Source: Sphingobacterium shayense
GTDB lineage: Bacteria > Bacteroidota > Bacteroidia > Sphingobacteriales > Sphingobacteriaceae
Reading direction: 5' to 3'
DNA length: 64,000 nucleotides
Assembly: GCF_013179575.1 (NCBI RefSeq)
Contig: NZ_JABMCQ010000001.1
Location: forward strand, 1 to 64,000
In this document: piece after piece, positions 1 through 9,200 of the stretch
Position numbering within the stretch: the first letter of the stretch is position 1
How the letters are laid out: every line of letters starts with the position of its first letter
The notes under the pieces: model-generated
Told to the model about the DNA's origin: nothing
The model's input: the letters and a program-made list of their open reading frames with translations, nothing else
The model's database searches: none
Program-made: the position numbers and the translations under genes

Positions 1-121
1 AGATTGTTGGAAATTGTTCCACAGTGTTTAGTTTCTCACGAAAGGTCTCGTAGAAGTCTTCTTTGTTATTGCCTTCGTTATCTGAAAGGTCTTGGATATT
101 GATATTGTTGAAATCGCTCAT
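1..121 (-). CDS. DUF493 family protein, N-terminal part (runs off the left edge)
   Basis: The first 40 codons of a minus-strand gene are present and the rest lies outside the window. The visible protein begins MSDFNNINIQDLSDNEG and continues with a segment FYETFREKLNTVEQFPT. The pattern Phe-Tyr, a charged helix and then Phe-Pro-Thr is how small DUF493 (YbeD-like) proteins begin, which are about 90-100 residues long and adopt an ACT-like fold of unknown cellular role. The start is well supported, because an AGGAGG ribosome binding site lies about 8 nt upstream, one of the few strong ones in this window. It is divergent from the LacI-type regulator. The family call rests on a short fragment and is tentative. 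Confidence 0.6.
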   Translation of the reverse strand, partial: MSDFNNINIQDLSDNEGNNKEDFYETFREKLNTVEQFPTI

Positions 122-360
122 TTATGTTCCCTCCTAATTTTGATATAATCAATAATTGTACCTATTGTGAGTACTGACGTATTGACCTTTTCTTTCGGTA
201 AGCTGAATTTTGAATCGATATGCTAAATTTTTTTTGCGTTATCCAGTTAGTTGCTAAAACAATTACCTTGCTTTTTTTGCTGCGTTTATCTCAAAAATGG
301 GTTTTATCCGAAGTAAATAGGGTATTATTTTAGTAAAAAAATGTTGACAAAAGTGTCAGT

Positions 361-380
361 CTGCTAAATATATTTAGTAG
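361..380. promoter_or_regulatory. Palindrome upstream of the LacI-type gene, candidate autoregulatory operator
   Basis: CTGCTAAATA/TATTTAGTAG is an inverted repeat in which 9 of 10 base pairs match with no spacer, the only mismatch being at the third position. It ends 22 nt before the start codon at 403. LacI-family proteins bind even-length palindromes of this size as dimers and often repress their own gene, so this is the natural operator candidate. A second smaller inverted repeat, TGACA-AAAG-TGTCA, lies just upstream at about 344-357. The role is inferred. Confidence 0.5.
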
Positions 381-402
381 ATTGCTTTTTTTAGCATTGG
401 GT

Positions 403-1398
403 ATGAAAAAACGAGTATTAATTAGCGATATCGCAAAAGCATTAGGCATTTCAGTGACAACGGTTTCCTTTATTTTAAATGATAAGGCAAAAGAAAAACG
501 GATAAGTGACGCGTTAACCAAACGGGTTTTAGATTATGTAAAGAAAGTTGGTTACAAGCCCAATCAGCTTGCAAAAAGTTTAAGAACAGGCCAAACTAAG
601 ATATTAGGTTTGTTGGTCGAAGATATTGCGAACCCTTTTTTTTCTAATGTTGCTAAATATATCGAGAGGCAAGCCTACGAAGCTGGTTATCATATAATCT
701 ATTGTAGTATGGATAATGACGAATTGAAGGCCAAAGAGTTGATTCAGCTCTTTATGGATCGACAAGTGGACGGCTTTATTATTACCCCGTCCGAGGGATT
801 AGAATCTACAATCCAGAATATTAAACAAAATAATACCCCGTTAGTCTTGTTTGACAGATTTATGCCGAATGTGGAAACTAATTATGTTGTGTCGGACAAT
901 AAGCGTGGTGCTTATGACGCTACAAAACATTTGCTGGAAGCTAAAAATAAAAGGGTGGGATTGATCTCATTATACTCTAACCAAACACAAATGAGAGATC
1001 GCCTTGATGGTTATATGGAGGCTATGGATGAGTTTCGTACGCAGTCTTTTGTAAAAAAGTTGGATCTAGATAGTCCAGATGAGGAATCTAAAGCGCAAAT
1101 TTTAGAATTTGTTGTCGACAATAATTTGGATGCAGTTTTGTTCGCGACGAATTATTTAGCAGTCGACGGTTTAAAAGCGCTTAAAGAGAATAAGATTCCG
1201 TTGCCGAAAATGGTTGCTTTTGATGAACATACTTTGTTTAAGCTGCATGATCCTTCAATTTCTGTCGTATCTCAAGATATCGAACGTTTAACTAAGGAGT
1301 TGATTTCGACACTAATATCCGAAATCGAAGGGAAATTGAAAGAGGTTCGTCAGCTTACTATTCCTTGTAGTCTTATTGTTAGGGAATCGTCTATTTAG
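403..1398 (+). CDS. LacI-family transcriptional regulator
   Basis: A 331-residue DNA-binding repressor-type protein. Residues about 4-25 form the LacI helix-turn-helix ([20 protein letters not shown]), followed by a hinge region near 45-60 ([14 protein letters not shown]) and a periplasmic-binding-protein-like sensor domain from about 60 onward ([22 protein letters not shown]). An in-frame ATG at 382 would add MLFLALG, but LacI proteins begin directly before the helix-turn-helix, so 403 is preferred. The ligand is probably a sugar, as in most of the family, but nothing nearby is a sugar gene, so the regulon cannot be read from context. The 3' end overlaps the convergent msrB gene by 8 nt. A near-perfect palindrome at 361-380 may be its own operator. 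Confidence 0.9.
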   Translation: MKKRVLISDIAKALGISVTTVSFILNDKAKEKRISDALTKRVLDYVKKVGYKPNQLAKSLRTGQTKILGLLVEDIANPFFSNVAKYIERQAYEAGYHIIYCSMDNDELKAKELIQLFMDRQVDGFIITPSEGLESTIQNIKQNNTPLVLFDRFMPNVETNYVVSDNKRGAYDATKHLLEAKNKRVGLISLYSNQTQMRDRLDGYMEAMDEFRTQSFVKKLDLDSPDEESKAQILEFVVDNNLDAVLFATNYLAVDGLKALKENKIPLPKMVAFDEHTLFKLHDPSISVVSQDIERLTKELISTLISEIEGKLKEVRQLTIPCSLIVRESSI

Positions 1399-1876
1399 TT
1401 GATGGTATAAATTTCATTGAGAGCGAATTTACACAATGGCGCGTATTTTTTTTCGTAAATCGTTCGCCTTCGAAGACATGCCCAAGGTGTCCTCCGCATT
1501 TCGCGCATAGAATCTCCTCACGTCTGCCATCAGCGTCTACTTCATGACGTACAGCGCCTGCAATCTCGTCGTCGAAACTTGGCCAGCCACAGTGCGACTC
1601 GAATTTGGCACTAGAGTTATAGAGTGGAGCGTCACATCGCTTACAAACGTATGTGCCTTCGGATTTATTTTCCAGTAACTCCCCAGTAAATGGTCGTTCG
1701 GTGCCCTTGTGTACAATTATGTACTCTTCTTCTGGTGTAAGTTTATTGTATCTCGTTGTATCACTCATCTCTAGTTGTTGTGTGTTTGAAATTGTGTTGG
1801 CTCCACTGGTGTGCGGGTATTGACAGGACATGAAAACATAAAGAGCAATGACACCAATAATGTAGTATTTATACAT
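1391..1876 (-). CDS. msrB: Peptide-methionine (R)-S-oxide reductase, lipoprotein form
   Basis: Reduces methionine-R-sulfoxide in oxidised proteins back to methionine. The 161-residue protein starts with a hydrophobic signal ending in the lipobox FMSC (Cys18), so it should be a lipoprotein anchored outside the cytoplasmic membrane. The MsrB domain spans about 43-158, with zinc pairs CKRC (78-81) and CAKC (124-127), the HCGWPSF motif and the catalytic cysteine in TRHCVNS (Cys148). The full set of family residues is present. It is monocistronic and convergent with the LacI-type gene, sharing 8 nt at the 3' ends, so both stop codons sit inside the other gene. The reductant that recycles this extracytoplasmic enzyme is not encoded nearby. 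Confidence 0.95.
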   Translation of the reverse strand: MYKYYIIGVIALYVFMSCQYPHTSGANTISNTQQLEMSDTTRYNKLTPEEEYIIVHKGTERPFTGELLENKSEGTYVCKRCDAPLYNSSAKFESHCGWPSFDDEIAGAVRHEVDADGRREEILCAKCGGHLGHVFEGERFTKKNTRHCVNSLSMKFIPSTK

Positions 1877-2055
1877 GCTTACTAAGTTCGGAATTATTTT
1901 TAAATTCTTTGTAGATTGTTTGTCAAGAAATTGCAGGTAAATAATACCATTTTTTATCTAATTTCTTCTCTTAATTGTCCTGTAAAAAGGTGTTTTAATG
2001 CAGTTTTAAGCAAGTTATTTAGAATGGTTTTAAATTGATAATTTGAGTCATTAAA

Positions 2056-2092
2056 TTGTCAGGGATTGCTTAAATAGTTATACTTTTGTGCA
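2056..2092 (+). promoter_or_regulatory. Bacteroidota-type promoter for the act-cox respiratory operon
   Basis: TACTTTTG at 2081-2088 fits the phylum's -7 consensus TAnnTTTG, and a TTG at 2056-2058 lies 22 nt upstream, in the expected place for the -33 element. Transcription would start near 2092, about 80 nt before the preferred actA start codon. No other good promoter was seen before the long plus-strand gene series that follows. Confidence 0.55.
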
Positions 2093-2171
2093 TTGTTTGA
2101 AGGGATTAGACCGTTTGAACGACGTGTTTTAAATGTTTTATATCACAAATAAAAAGTATAAAGTGCTAAAT

Positions 2172-3455
2172 ATGAGAAATGTCTCATCTGTTTTGGGAAA
2201 ACTTGCAAAGACGATGTCAATCAGTTTGATGTTGTTGTTTGCCGTTACTATGGCGCACGCGCAGGATATTAAAGAGGGGCAAACGCTCTTTAAGTCTAAA
2301 TGTACAACGTGTCATGCGGTGTCTAAGAAGTTGGTCGGGCCGGCGTTAGCTGGAATGTCGGAAAGACACTCTGAAGAATGGCTAGTTAGTTGGATCCACA
2401 ATTCGCAAGCAATGATTGCTGCGGGAGACGAAACTGCTGTCAGATTATTCGAAGAGAATAATAAACTTGTGATGACATCCTTTACGGATTTGTCCGAAGA
2501 TCAAGTTAAAAACATCATTGCGTATGTAAAAGACGAGGAAGCAAAAGCTGCTGCTGGTCCAGCTGAAGGTGCTGGAGCCGCTGGAGGAGCTGCTAAGTCT
2601 GAAGGCGCAAACACTTTGATGATTGTCGGTTTAATAGCTATTGTAGTATTAGCTATCGCGATTATTGTTGTATTAAACCGAGTTATTCGTTCTTTAGAGA
2701 ATGTAATAGTAAACAACCAAGCTGCAATTGAAGCCGCGGAGGCTGCAAATGCCGATTATCAAGAAAATCGTTTAGCAAAATTTGCTAAAGCATTTGTAAA
2801 GAACAAAAAACTGGTTGGTTTTACGGTGTTGTTATTGGTCGTTTTGTTGTCCTTCGCTGGATGGAACACACTGTGGAACGTTGGTGTTCACCAAGGTTAC
2901 GAACCTGTACAGCCGATAAAATTCTCTCATCAAATTCATGCTGGTGCAAATCAAATTGATTGTCAATATTGTCATGGAGGAGCGTATAAATCTAAGAATG
3001 CGTCCATTCCGTCTGCGAACGTTTGTATGAACTGTCACAATACGGTAACTGCTTCGGACCATTACGATGGGGAGATTTCTCCAGAAATCGCTAAAATTTA
3101 TAAGGCGGTTGATTTTGATCCAGAAACACGCACCTACGGAGACGCCCCTAAGCCTATCGAATGGGTTAGAGTTCATAATTTGCCTGACTTTGCTTATTTT
3201 AACCACTCACAACACGTTGTCGTAGCGGGAGTTGAATGTCAAACTTGTCACGGTCCGGTTGAGACGATGGAAGAAATTTATCAATACTCACCTCTTACTA
3301 TGAAATGGTGTGTTGATTGTCACAAGACAACTGAAGTTAATTCGGATAATGCTTATTACGATCAATTGATCCAAGCACACGAGAAACTTAAGAAAGGTGA
3401 AAAGATGACTGCAGCCATGATCGGTGGTCTGGAGTGTGGTAAATGTCACTATTAA
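2172..3455 (+). CDS. actA: Alternative complex III subunit ActA, multiheme cytochrome c
   Basis: Electron-transfer subunit of alternative complex III, the quinol oxidising complex that replaces cytochrome bc1 in this phylum. The 427-residue protein has a signal peptide (to about AHA-QD), an N-terminal monoheme domain (CTTCH near 44), an Ala/Gly/Glu-rich linker, two membrane helices (about 148-168 and 214-235) and a C-terminal domain with five more CxxCH motifs (near 264, 285, 356, 380 and 422), six hemes in total. The last heme motif is only one residue from the C-terminus. An earlier in-frame ATG at 2133 would add 13 polar residues before the signal peptide, so 2172 is preferred. It is the first gene of the act-cox operon, 39 nt before actB. 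Confidence 0.93.
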   Translation: MRNVSSVLGKLAKTMSISLMLLFAVTMAHAQDIKEGQTLFKSKCTTCHAVSKKLVGPALAGMSERHSEEWLVSWIHNSQAMIAAGDETAVRLFEENNKLVMTSFTDLSEDQVKNIIAYVKDEEAKAAAGPAEGAGAAGGAAKSEGANTLMIVGLIAIVVLAIAIIVVLNRVIRSLENVIVNNQAAIEAAEAANADYQENRLAKFAKAFVKNKKLVGFTVLLLVVLLSFAGWNTLWNVGVHQGYEPVQPIKFSHQIHAGANQIDCQYCHGGAYKSKNASIPSANVCMNCHNTVTASDHYDGEISPEIAKIYKAVDFDPETRTYGDAPKPIEWVRVHNLPDFAYFNHSQHVVVAGVECQTCHGPVETMEEIYQYSPLTMKWCVDCHKTTEVNSDNAYYDQLIQAHEKLKKGEKMTAAMIGGLECGKCHY

Positions 3456-3494
3456 TAATTAATTTAGGAATACGCAATCTTATATATAGCTTAA

Positions 3495-6400
3495 ATGGAT
3501 AGCAATAAAAAATATTGGAAAGGTTTGGAAGAATTGCAACAAACGCCTGCTTTCGTAGAAAAAAGCAAAGGTGAGTTTGCCGAGCCTATTCCTGTAGAAG
3601 ATGTCTTAAATGAAGCAGGCTTAAACACGAAGACACCTCGTCGTGACTTCTTGAAAGCTTTGGGATTCGGTTTAGGCGCTGTAACATTAGCGGCTTGTAA
3701 TCGCACGCCGATACATAAAGCAGTCCCTTACGTTATCAAACCAGAGGAAATAACACCAGGTGTGCCGAATTTTTATGCTTCTTCCTTTAATGGTCAGAGT
3801 GTTTTAGTTCGTACGCGTGAGGGTCGTCCGATTTCAATTACAGCCAACCCTAATTCTATAGGGTTATCACAGGGAACTGACGCAACAACATCGGCCGCAG
3901 TCTTAGACTTATATGATATGTCTAAGTTGCAAAATCCTCAAATTGGTGGGAAAGATGTTGAGTGGTCGAAACTGGACAGTACGGTTGTTGCGGCTTTAAA
4001 CAAGGCAGCTGGAGCGGGTAAGCAAATATCTATCGTTTCGAATACAGTGAACAGCCCGTCATTACTTGCGGCGATAGCACTTTTTAAATCGAAATACCCA
4101 ACTGCAAATCATATACAAGTAGATGCAGTATCTTATAGCGGTATTATTGAGGCAAATAAGTCGAGTTTCGGCAAGGCGGTAGTTCCTTCTTATCATTTTG
4201 ACCAAGCTAGTGTCGTTGTTTCTGTAGCAGCAGATTTTTTAGGAACTTGGTTGTCAGGCGAGGAACATACACAAGATTACATTAAAAATCGAGACAGTAA
4301 ATCGCTGAAAAGTGGTAAAATGTCACGTCATATACAATTTGAGTCAGGTTTAAGTATGACCGGTTCTAATGCTGACGTGCGTATCGCTATTAAACCTTCG
4401 GAAGAAGGAGCTGTATTGATTTCATTATTTAACGCCATCACGGGGCAATCTGTTTCGGGAGGAGTTTCAAATAAGAAAGCACAAACAGCGATTACTCTGG
4501 CGGCAAAGGAATTAACGGGTAATAGAGGAAATGCACTTGTAGTTGCTGGTTCTAATGACGTTAATGTTCAATTATTAGTAAATGCGATCAACAGTTCCCT
4601 TGGTGCTTACGGTTCAATTATTGATTTAGATAATTTTTCAAAGCAATATCAAGGTTCGGATACTGATTTCCAACAGTTCTTGGCGAATGCTAGTGCAGGT
4701 CAAGTAGGAGTTGCATTTTTCTTAAATACAAATCCCTTATACGATTACATCAAGTCAGAAGATGTAACGAACGCTTTAGCGAAAGTTGATTTTACTCTTT
4801 CCTTCTCAGACCGTGCGGATGAAACGGCGTCGACTCTTAAAGCAATTGCACCAACTTCGTCCTTTTTAGAGTCGTGGGGTGATTCTTCTTCGAAAGAAGG
4901 TTTCTATACAATAGTTCAGCCTACAATCAACCCAGTATTCAACACCCGCCAGGCAGAGCAGAGCTTGCTTGTTTGGACTGGAAATACCACTAACATATAC
5001 GAATTTGTTAAAGGAAACTGGGAAGCTAATATCTTAGCAGGAACCGGTAAAACTTGGAATGATGTTTTGCAGAGTGGTTTTGTATATAAAGGCACCAATT
5101 CAGGTTCAGCATACTCAGCGAATGTCGACGTAAATGCTGTTTCAGGTGCGATTGTGTCTGCAGCGAAAGCGGTCTCTGGCGATGTTGAGTTGAAATTATA
5201 TGAGTCAACCGGTCTTCGCGATGGACGTTATGCAAATAATGCTTTCCTTCAAGAGCTTCCTGATCCGGTTTCTAAGGTAACCTGGGACAACTATGCAGCA
5301 ATAAATCCTCGATTTGCTGAAGAGTTGGGTTTAGGTGAAGATGGGCGAGTAAAAGTAGAAGCAAATGGTTACTCAATTGAGCTTCCGGTGCTTTTGCAAC
5401 CTGGCCAAGCATTAGGAACTGTTTCTATTGCATTAGGTTACGGGCGTACAAAGGTAGGTAAAGCTGGGAACGATGTGGGACAGAATGCGTTTCCATTCGC
5501 TCGTTTGGTAAATGGTTCTAAACAATTTGAGAGTAAAGCTACTGTTACTAAGGTAAGTGGCACATACCAACTGGCGCAAACGCAGACGCATCACACAATT
5601 GAAGGACGTAACATTGTCCGTGAGACAACATTTGCGAAATATCTAAAAGATCCAAATTCAGAATCTGGTCGCTTCTCGGATACACATAAAACATACGATT
5701 TATGGAATAAGTTTGAGTCTCCTGGTCACAAATGGGTTATGGCTATCGATCTCAATGCCTGTACTGGGTGCGGCTCGTGTATTGTTGCTTGTAGCGTAGA
5801 GAATAATGTTCCTGTTGTCGGACGTGACGAAGTTCGTCGCCGTCGTGAGATGCATTGGTTGCGTATTGACCGCTATTATACTTTGGAAACTTCGGAAGGT
5901 AAGTTAACGAAAGAGAAAGAGATTGCGAAAGCTAACGAATACGATTACGAGGATGTCACGGTTGTTCACCAACCAATGTTATGCCAACACTGTGATCACG
6001 CTCCTTGTGAAACAGTTTGTCCTGTTTTAGCAACGGTGCATTCCTCAGAGGGCTTGAATCATATGGCTTATAACCGTTGTTTTGGTACTCGTTACTGTGC
6101 AAACAACTGTCCGTATAAAGTTCGTCGTTTTAACTGGTTTAATTATTGGAATGATTCCCGTTTTGATAATTACTTGAATAACGAATTTACACAGTTAGTA
6201 CTTAATCCTGATGTAACTACGCGTTCACGTGGTGTTATGGAAAAATGCTCTATGTGTATTCAACGTATACAAGCTGGTAAATTACAAGCTAAAGTTGAAA
6301 ATCGTAAATTAAAAGATGGTGATGTTCAGATGGCTTGTCAACAAGCTTGTTCTGCGAACGCGATTATCTTTGGAGATGTAAACGATCCAGAATCAGAGGT

Positions 6401-6506
6401 TTCAAAAGCCTTACGTAACGAACGTGTTTATTATGTGTTAGAAGAAATCAACGTTCAACCGAACGTGGGTTACATGACGAAAGTTAGAAACACATTTGAA
6501 GCGTAA
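3495..6506 (+). CDS. actB: Alternative complex III subunit ActB, molybdopterin-oxidoreductase-like plus iron-sulfur domain
   Basis: The 1003-residue iron-sulfur subunit of alternative complex III. Residues about 47-69 hold an internal twin-arginine signal (RRDFLK at 49-54) ending in LAAC (Cys68), behind a 45-residue N-terminal extension; this is the extended Tat signal known for the family and suggests a folded, exported and possibly lipidated protein. The region to about 700 resembles a molybdopterin oxidoreductase domain, which in known complexes carries no molybdenum cofactor. From about 750 on come four cysteine groups (CTGCGSC near 754, CQHCDHAPCETVCP near 829, CFGTRYCANNCP near 862, CSMC near 917 with CQQAC near 948), matching three [4Fe-4S] and one [3Fe-4S] cluster. 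It lies between actA and actC with short gaps. Confidence 0.93.
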   Translation: MDSNKKYWKGLEELQQTPAFVEKSKGEFAEPIPVEDVLNEAGLNTKTPRRDFLKALGFGLGAVTLAACNRTPIHKAVPYVIKPEEITPGVPNFYASSFNGQSVLVRTREGRPISITANPNSIGLSQGTDATTSAAVLDLYDMSKLQNPQIGGKDVEWSKLDSTVVAALNKAAGAGKQISIVSNTVNSPSLLAAIALFKSKYPTANHIQVDAVSYSGIIEANKSSFGKAVVPSYHFDQASVVVSVAADFLGTWLSGEEHTQDYIKNRDSKSLKSGKMSRHIQFESGLSMTGSNADVRIAIKPSEEGAVLISLFNAITGQSVSGGVSNKKAQTAITLAAKELTGNRGNALVVAGSNDVNVQLLVNAINSSLGAYGSIIDLDNFSKQYQGSDTDFQQFLANASAGQVGVAFFLNTNPLYDYIKSEDVTNALAKVDFTLSFSDRADETASTLKAIAPTSSFLESWGDSSSKEGFYTIVQPTINPVFNTRQAEQSLLVWTGNTTNIYEFVKGNWEANILAGTGKTWNDVLQSGFVYKGTNSGSAYSANVDVNAVSGAIVSAAKAVSGDVELKLYESTGLRDGRYANNAFLQELPDPVSKVTWDNYAAINPRFAEELGLGEDGRVKVEANGYSIELPVLLQPGQALGTVSIALGYGRTKVGKAGNDVGQNAFPFARLVNGSKQFESKATVTKVSGTYQLAQTQTHHTIEGRNIVRETTFAKYLKDPNSESGRFSDTHKTYDLWNKFESPGHKWVMAIDLNACTGCGSCIVACSVENNVPVVGRDEVRRRREMHWLRIDRYYTLETSEGKLTKEKEIAKANEYDYEDVTVVHQPMLCQHCDHAPCETVCPVLATVHSSEGLNHMAYNRCFGTRYCANNCPYKVRRFNWFNYWNDSRFDNYLNNEFTQLVLNPDVTTRSRGVMEKCSMCIQRIQAGKLQAKVENRKLKDGDVQMACQQACSANAIIFGDVNDPESEVSKALRNERVYYVLEEINVQPNVGYMTKVRNTFEA

Positions 6507-6535
6507 ATTTTACTCTAATTTGAAATTAAAAAACT

Positions 6536-8017
6536 ATGTCATCGCATAACGAATCAATATTAAGAGAACCTTTAGTAACCGGCAAGAATATCACTTATGC
6601 TAAAGTAACAGATGATATCTTATTACCGGTTGAAAATAAACCTAACAAAGCTTGGTGGATTGGATTCACAGTAGCGGCATTGGGTGCTATGCTTTGGGTT
6701 GTCAGTGTTGGATATACCTTTTGGACAGGTATCGGCGCCTGGGGCCTAAACAAAACAGTTGGTTGGGCTTGGGATATCACTGACTTTGTATGGTGGGTAG
6801 GTATCGGTCACGCCGGAACGTTGATCTCAGCCGTACTTCTAATCTTCCGCCAAAACTGGCGTAATTCTATTAACCGCTCGGCAGAAGCAATGACTATTTT
6901 TGCCGTTATTTGTGCCGCTACTTATGTAGTTGCCCATATGGGTCGGCCATGGTTAGCTTATTGGATTTTCCCGTTGCCGAACCAATTTGGATCATTATGG
7001 GTAAACTTCAATTCTCCATTAGTTTGGGATGCTTTCGCTATCTCTACGTACTTTACAGTGTCTTTAGTTTTTTGGTATTGTGGATTGTTGCCGGATATCG
7101 CGTCAGTACGTGACCGCGCCACGGGGTTGAAACAAAAAGTTTATAGCATATTGTCTTTCGGATGGAATGGCTCTGTAAAAACTTGGCAACGTTTTGAGAT
7201 TGTCTCTCTAATATTGGCAGGTATTTCGACACCATTAGTACTTTCGGTTCACACGATTGTATCTATGGACTTTGCAACCTCAGTTATTCCTGGGTGGCAT
7301 ACTACTATCTTTCCGCCGTATTTCGTGGCAGGGGCAATTTTTTCTGGGTTCGCGATGGTACAAACGCTATTGCTAATCCTGCGTAAGGTGATGAATTTTG
7401 AAGATTACATTACGATGTTCCATATCGAATCGATGAATAAGATTATCATGGTAACTGGTTCGATTGTCGGAATTGCTTATTTGACTGAACTATTTATCGC
7501 TTGGTATTCTGGTTCTGAATATGAGATGTATGCTTTTGAGAATCGTATCGCTGGTCCCTACGCGTGGGCGTACTGGTGTATGATGACTTGTAACGTGATT
7601 TCGCCACAGTTATTCTGGTTCAAAAAAATCCGTACAAGTATCCCTATTTCTTGGATACTATCTATTGTAGTAAATATTGGGATGTGGTTTGAACGTTTTG
7701 TAATCATCGTCACTTCATTACATCGTGATTACTTACCATCTTCATGGGCGATGTTCTATCCTACATGGGTTGACGTAGGTATCTTTGTGGGTTCAATTGG
7801 GTTATTTTTTACTTTATTCTTATTGTTCTTACGTTTTTTACCGGGTATAGCCATTGCAGAGGTAAAGTTATTATTGAAATCATCATCACTGCAACAAAAG
7901 ACCAAATTGGTTCAGGAAGGTGCTTTCCCTGCAGAGCAAGTGGAATTCTTTGCGAATTCACTTGAAAAATATGATTCAGTATCAAAAGAAGATATTAACG
8001 CATTAAAACAAAAATAA
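6536..8017 (+). CDS. actC: Alternative complex III subunit ActC, NrfD/PsrC-type quinol-interacting membrane protein
   Basis: The 493-residue integral membrane subunit of the NrfD/PsrC family, predicted with about ten transmembrane helices, for example around [26 protein letters not shown] and [19 protein letters not shown]. In characterised complexes ActC holds a menaquinol site and passes electrons to the iron-sulfur clusters of ActB. The motif [16 protein letters not shown] early in the protein is the characteristic NrfD quinone-site region. The C-terminal tail from about 445 is soluble and charged. It sits 29 nt after actB and only 5 nt before actD, which argues for co-translation. ActF further on is the second subunit of the same family, and the two cannot be told apart by function here. 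Confidence 0.92.
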   Translation: MSSHNESILREPLVTGKNITYAKVTDDILLPVENKPNKAWWIGFTVAALGAMLWVVSVGYTFWTGIGAWGLNKTVGWAWDITDFVWWVGIGHAGTLISAVLLIFRQNWRNSINRSAEAMTIFAVICAATYVVAHMGRPWLAYWIFPLPNQFGSLWVNFNSPLVWDAFAISTYFTVSLVFWYCGLLPDIASVRDRATGLKQKVYSILSFGWNGSVKTWQRFEIVSLILAGISTPLVLSVHTIVSMDFATSVIPGWHTTIFPPYFVAGAIFSGFAMVQTLLLILRKVMNFEDYITMFHIESMNKIIMVTGSIVGIAYLTELFIAWYSGSEYEMYAFENRIAGPYAWAYWCMMTCNVISPQLFWFKKIRTSIPISWILSIVVNIGMWFERFVIIVTSLHRDYLPSSWAMFYPTWVDVGIFVGSIGLFFTLFLLFLRFLPGIAIAEVKLLLKSSSLQQKTKLVQEGAFPAEQVEFFANSLEKYDSVSKEDINALKQK

Positions 8018-8022
8018 TAGCA

Positions 8023-8559
8023 ATGAGCAATACAAAATATATATTAGGTAGTTTTGCTGATCCCGACGAAATGATGCATGGGATAGATAAATTGCAAGCA
8101 AACAATATCAGCATATATGATTGTTTCACCCCAATGCCTATCCATGGAATTGAAGCAAAATTGGGTGTTAGACCGTCACGTTTACCTATTGCAGCATTTA
8201 TTTTCGGTGCACTAGGAACTTGCTTAGGTTTTAGCTTGTTGTATTTCACAATGTCATACGATTGGCCGATGAACATAGGCGGAAAACCTTCGATGCCATT
8301 ACCGAATTTTGTTCCTGTTACATTTGAGGTCACGATTTTATTGTGTGCGCTGGGTATGGTCGCTACCTTTTTCTATAGAAATCACTTATTTCCCGGTCGT
8401 GCCCCACGTGTAATGGATTTAAGAGCATCCGACGACCGTTTTATTGTAGCTGTTGATGCGAATGAGAATACAGACCACGCTCTTATCGATTCTTTGTTAA
8501 AAGAGGCTGGTGCTGTTGAAGTTAAATACAATGAAAGAAAATATGTTAGCTATGAATAA
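8023..8559 (+). CDS. actD: Alternative complex III subunit ActD, DUF3341 protein
   Basis: The 178-residue small membrane subunit of alternative complex III. The DUF3341 fold is visible as a soluble N-terminal part (YILGSFADPDEMMHGIDKL, then YDCFTPMPIHGIEAKLG), two membrane helices (about 62-83 and 104-124) and a C-terminal soluble tail ending near the membrane surface. It has no heme or cluster motif, and its role is structural in known complexes. It starts 5 nt after actC and its last codons overlap the preferred actE start by 8 nt, so actC-actD-actE look translationally coupled. Confidence 0.92.
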   Translation: MSNTKYILGSFADPDEMMHGIDKLQANNISIYDCFTPMPIHGIEAKLGVRPSRLPIAAFIFGALGTCLGFSLLYFTMSYDWPMNIGGKPSMPLPNFVPVTFEVTILLCALGMVATFFYRNHLFPGRAPRVMDLRASDDRFIVAVDANENTDHALIDSLLKEAGAVEVKYNERKYVSYE

Positions 8560-9181
8560 GAAGAATTTTCTTGGATCTGTATGCGCTGCCCTCGCTTTGG
8601 CGGCAGTAGTTTCTAGCTGTGGCGATGGTAAATCACGCGGTACAGGATGGGAATTCTCCAGAAATATGTACGATCCGATTGCATACAACCCGGATCAACC
8701 GAATAATAACTTTGAAAATAAAATTACAGCGCAGCTGCCGCCAGCAGGAACCAACCCTATCGGGTTCGAACGTTTTGAGTTCGCGAATTCCATAGAGGAG
8801 TATGAACGTGCCGGACGTGAACTAGTAAATCCACTAGTTATTACGGAGGCAAACGTGGCGCAAGGTAACGCTTTATATCAAACTCACTGTGCCGTTTGTC
8901 ATGGAAAAGAAGGTAAGGGTGATGGACCAATAACAAAAGAACGCTCTGTTGAGGATTCACGTGGATCACGTCAATTGGAAACATTCCCACCTCCACCGTC
9001 GTATCAAAAATCGGATGCTGCAAATTCATCTAGAGGAGGAGCAATGAGTGACTTAACAGATGGTAAAATCTATCACACGATTTACTATGGTCACAACTCG
9101 ATGGGATCACATGCTTCTCAATTGTCTCCGGAAGAGCGTTGGAAGGTTGTTATGTACGTACACGAATTACAAAAAAAATAA
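8552..9181 (+). CDS. actE: Alternative complex III subunit ActE, monoheme cytochrome c lipoprotein
   Basis: The 209-residue cytochrome c that carries electrons out of alternative complex III. The signal peptide MNKKNFLGSVCAALALAAVVSSC ends in a lipobox (VSSC), so the protein is a lipoprotein on the outer face of the inner membrane. One heme motif, CAVCH, lies near residue 110, followed by GKEGKGDGP; the axial methionine is probably in the YGHNSMGSHASQL region. Two in-frame upstream ATGs (8531 and 8543) exist, but they would put a charged stretch before the signal peptide. The chosen start overlaps the end of actD by 8 nt. actF follows after 19 nt. Confidence 0.9.
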   Translation: MNKKNFLGSVCAALALAAVVSSCGDGKSRGTGWEFSRNMYDPIAYNPDQPNNNFENKITAQLPPAGTNPIGFERFEFANSIEEYERAGRELVNPLVITEANVAQGNALYQTHCAVCHGKEGKGDGPITKERSVEDSRGSRQLETFPPPPSYQKSDAANSSRGGAMSDLTDGKIYHTIYYGHNSMGSHASQLSPEERWKVVMYVHELQKK

Positions 9182-9200
9182 TCTAACATCAATATAGTAA

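Noticed and set aside
343-349. TTGACA before the LacI-type gene as a standard sigma-70 -35 box
   Set aside because: This phylum uses TTTG/TAnnTTTG promoters; no matching -10 element is at the right distance.
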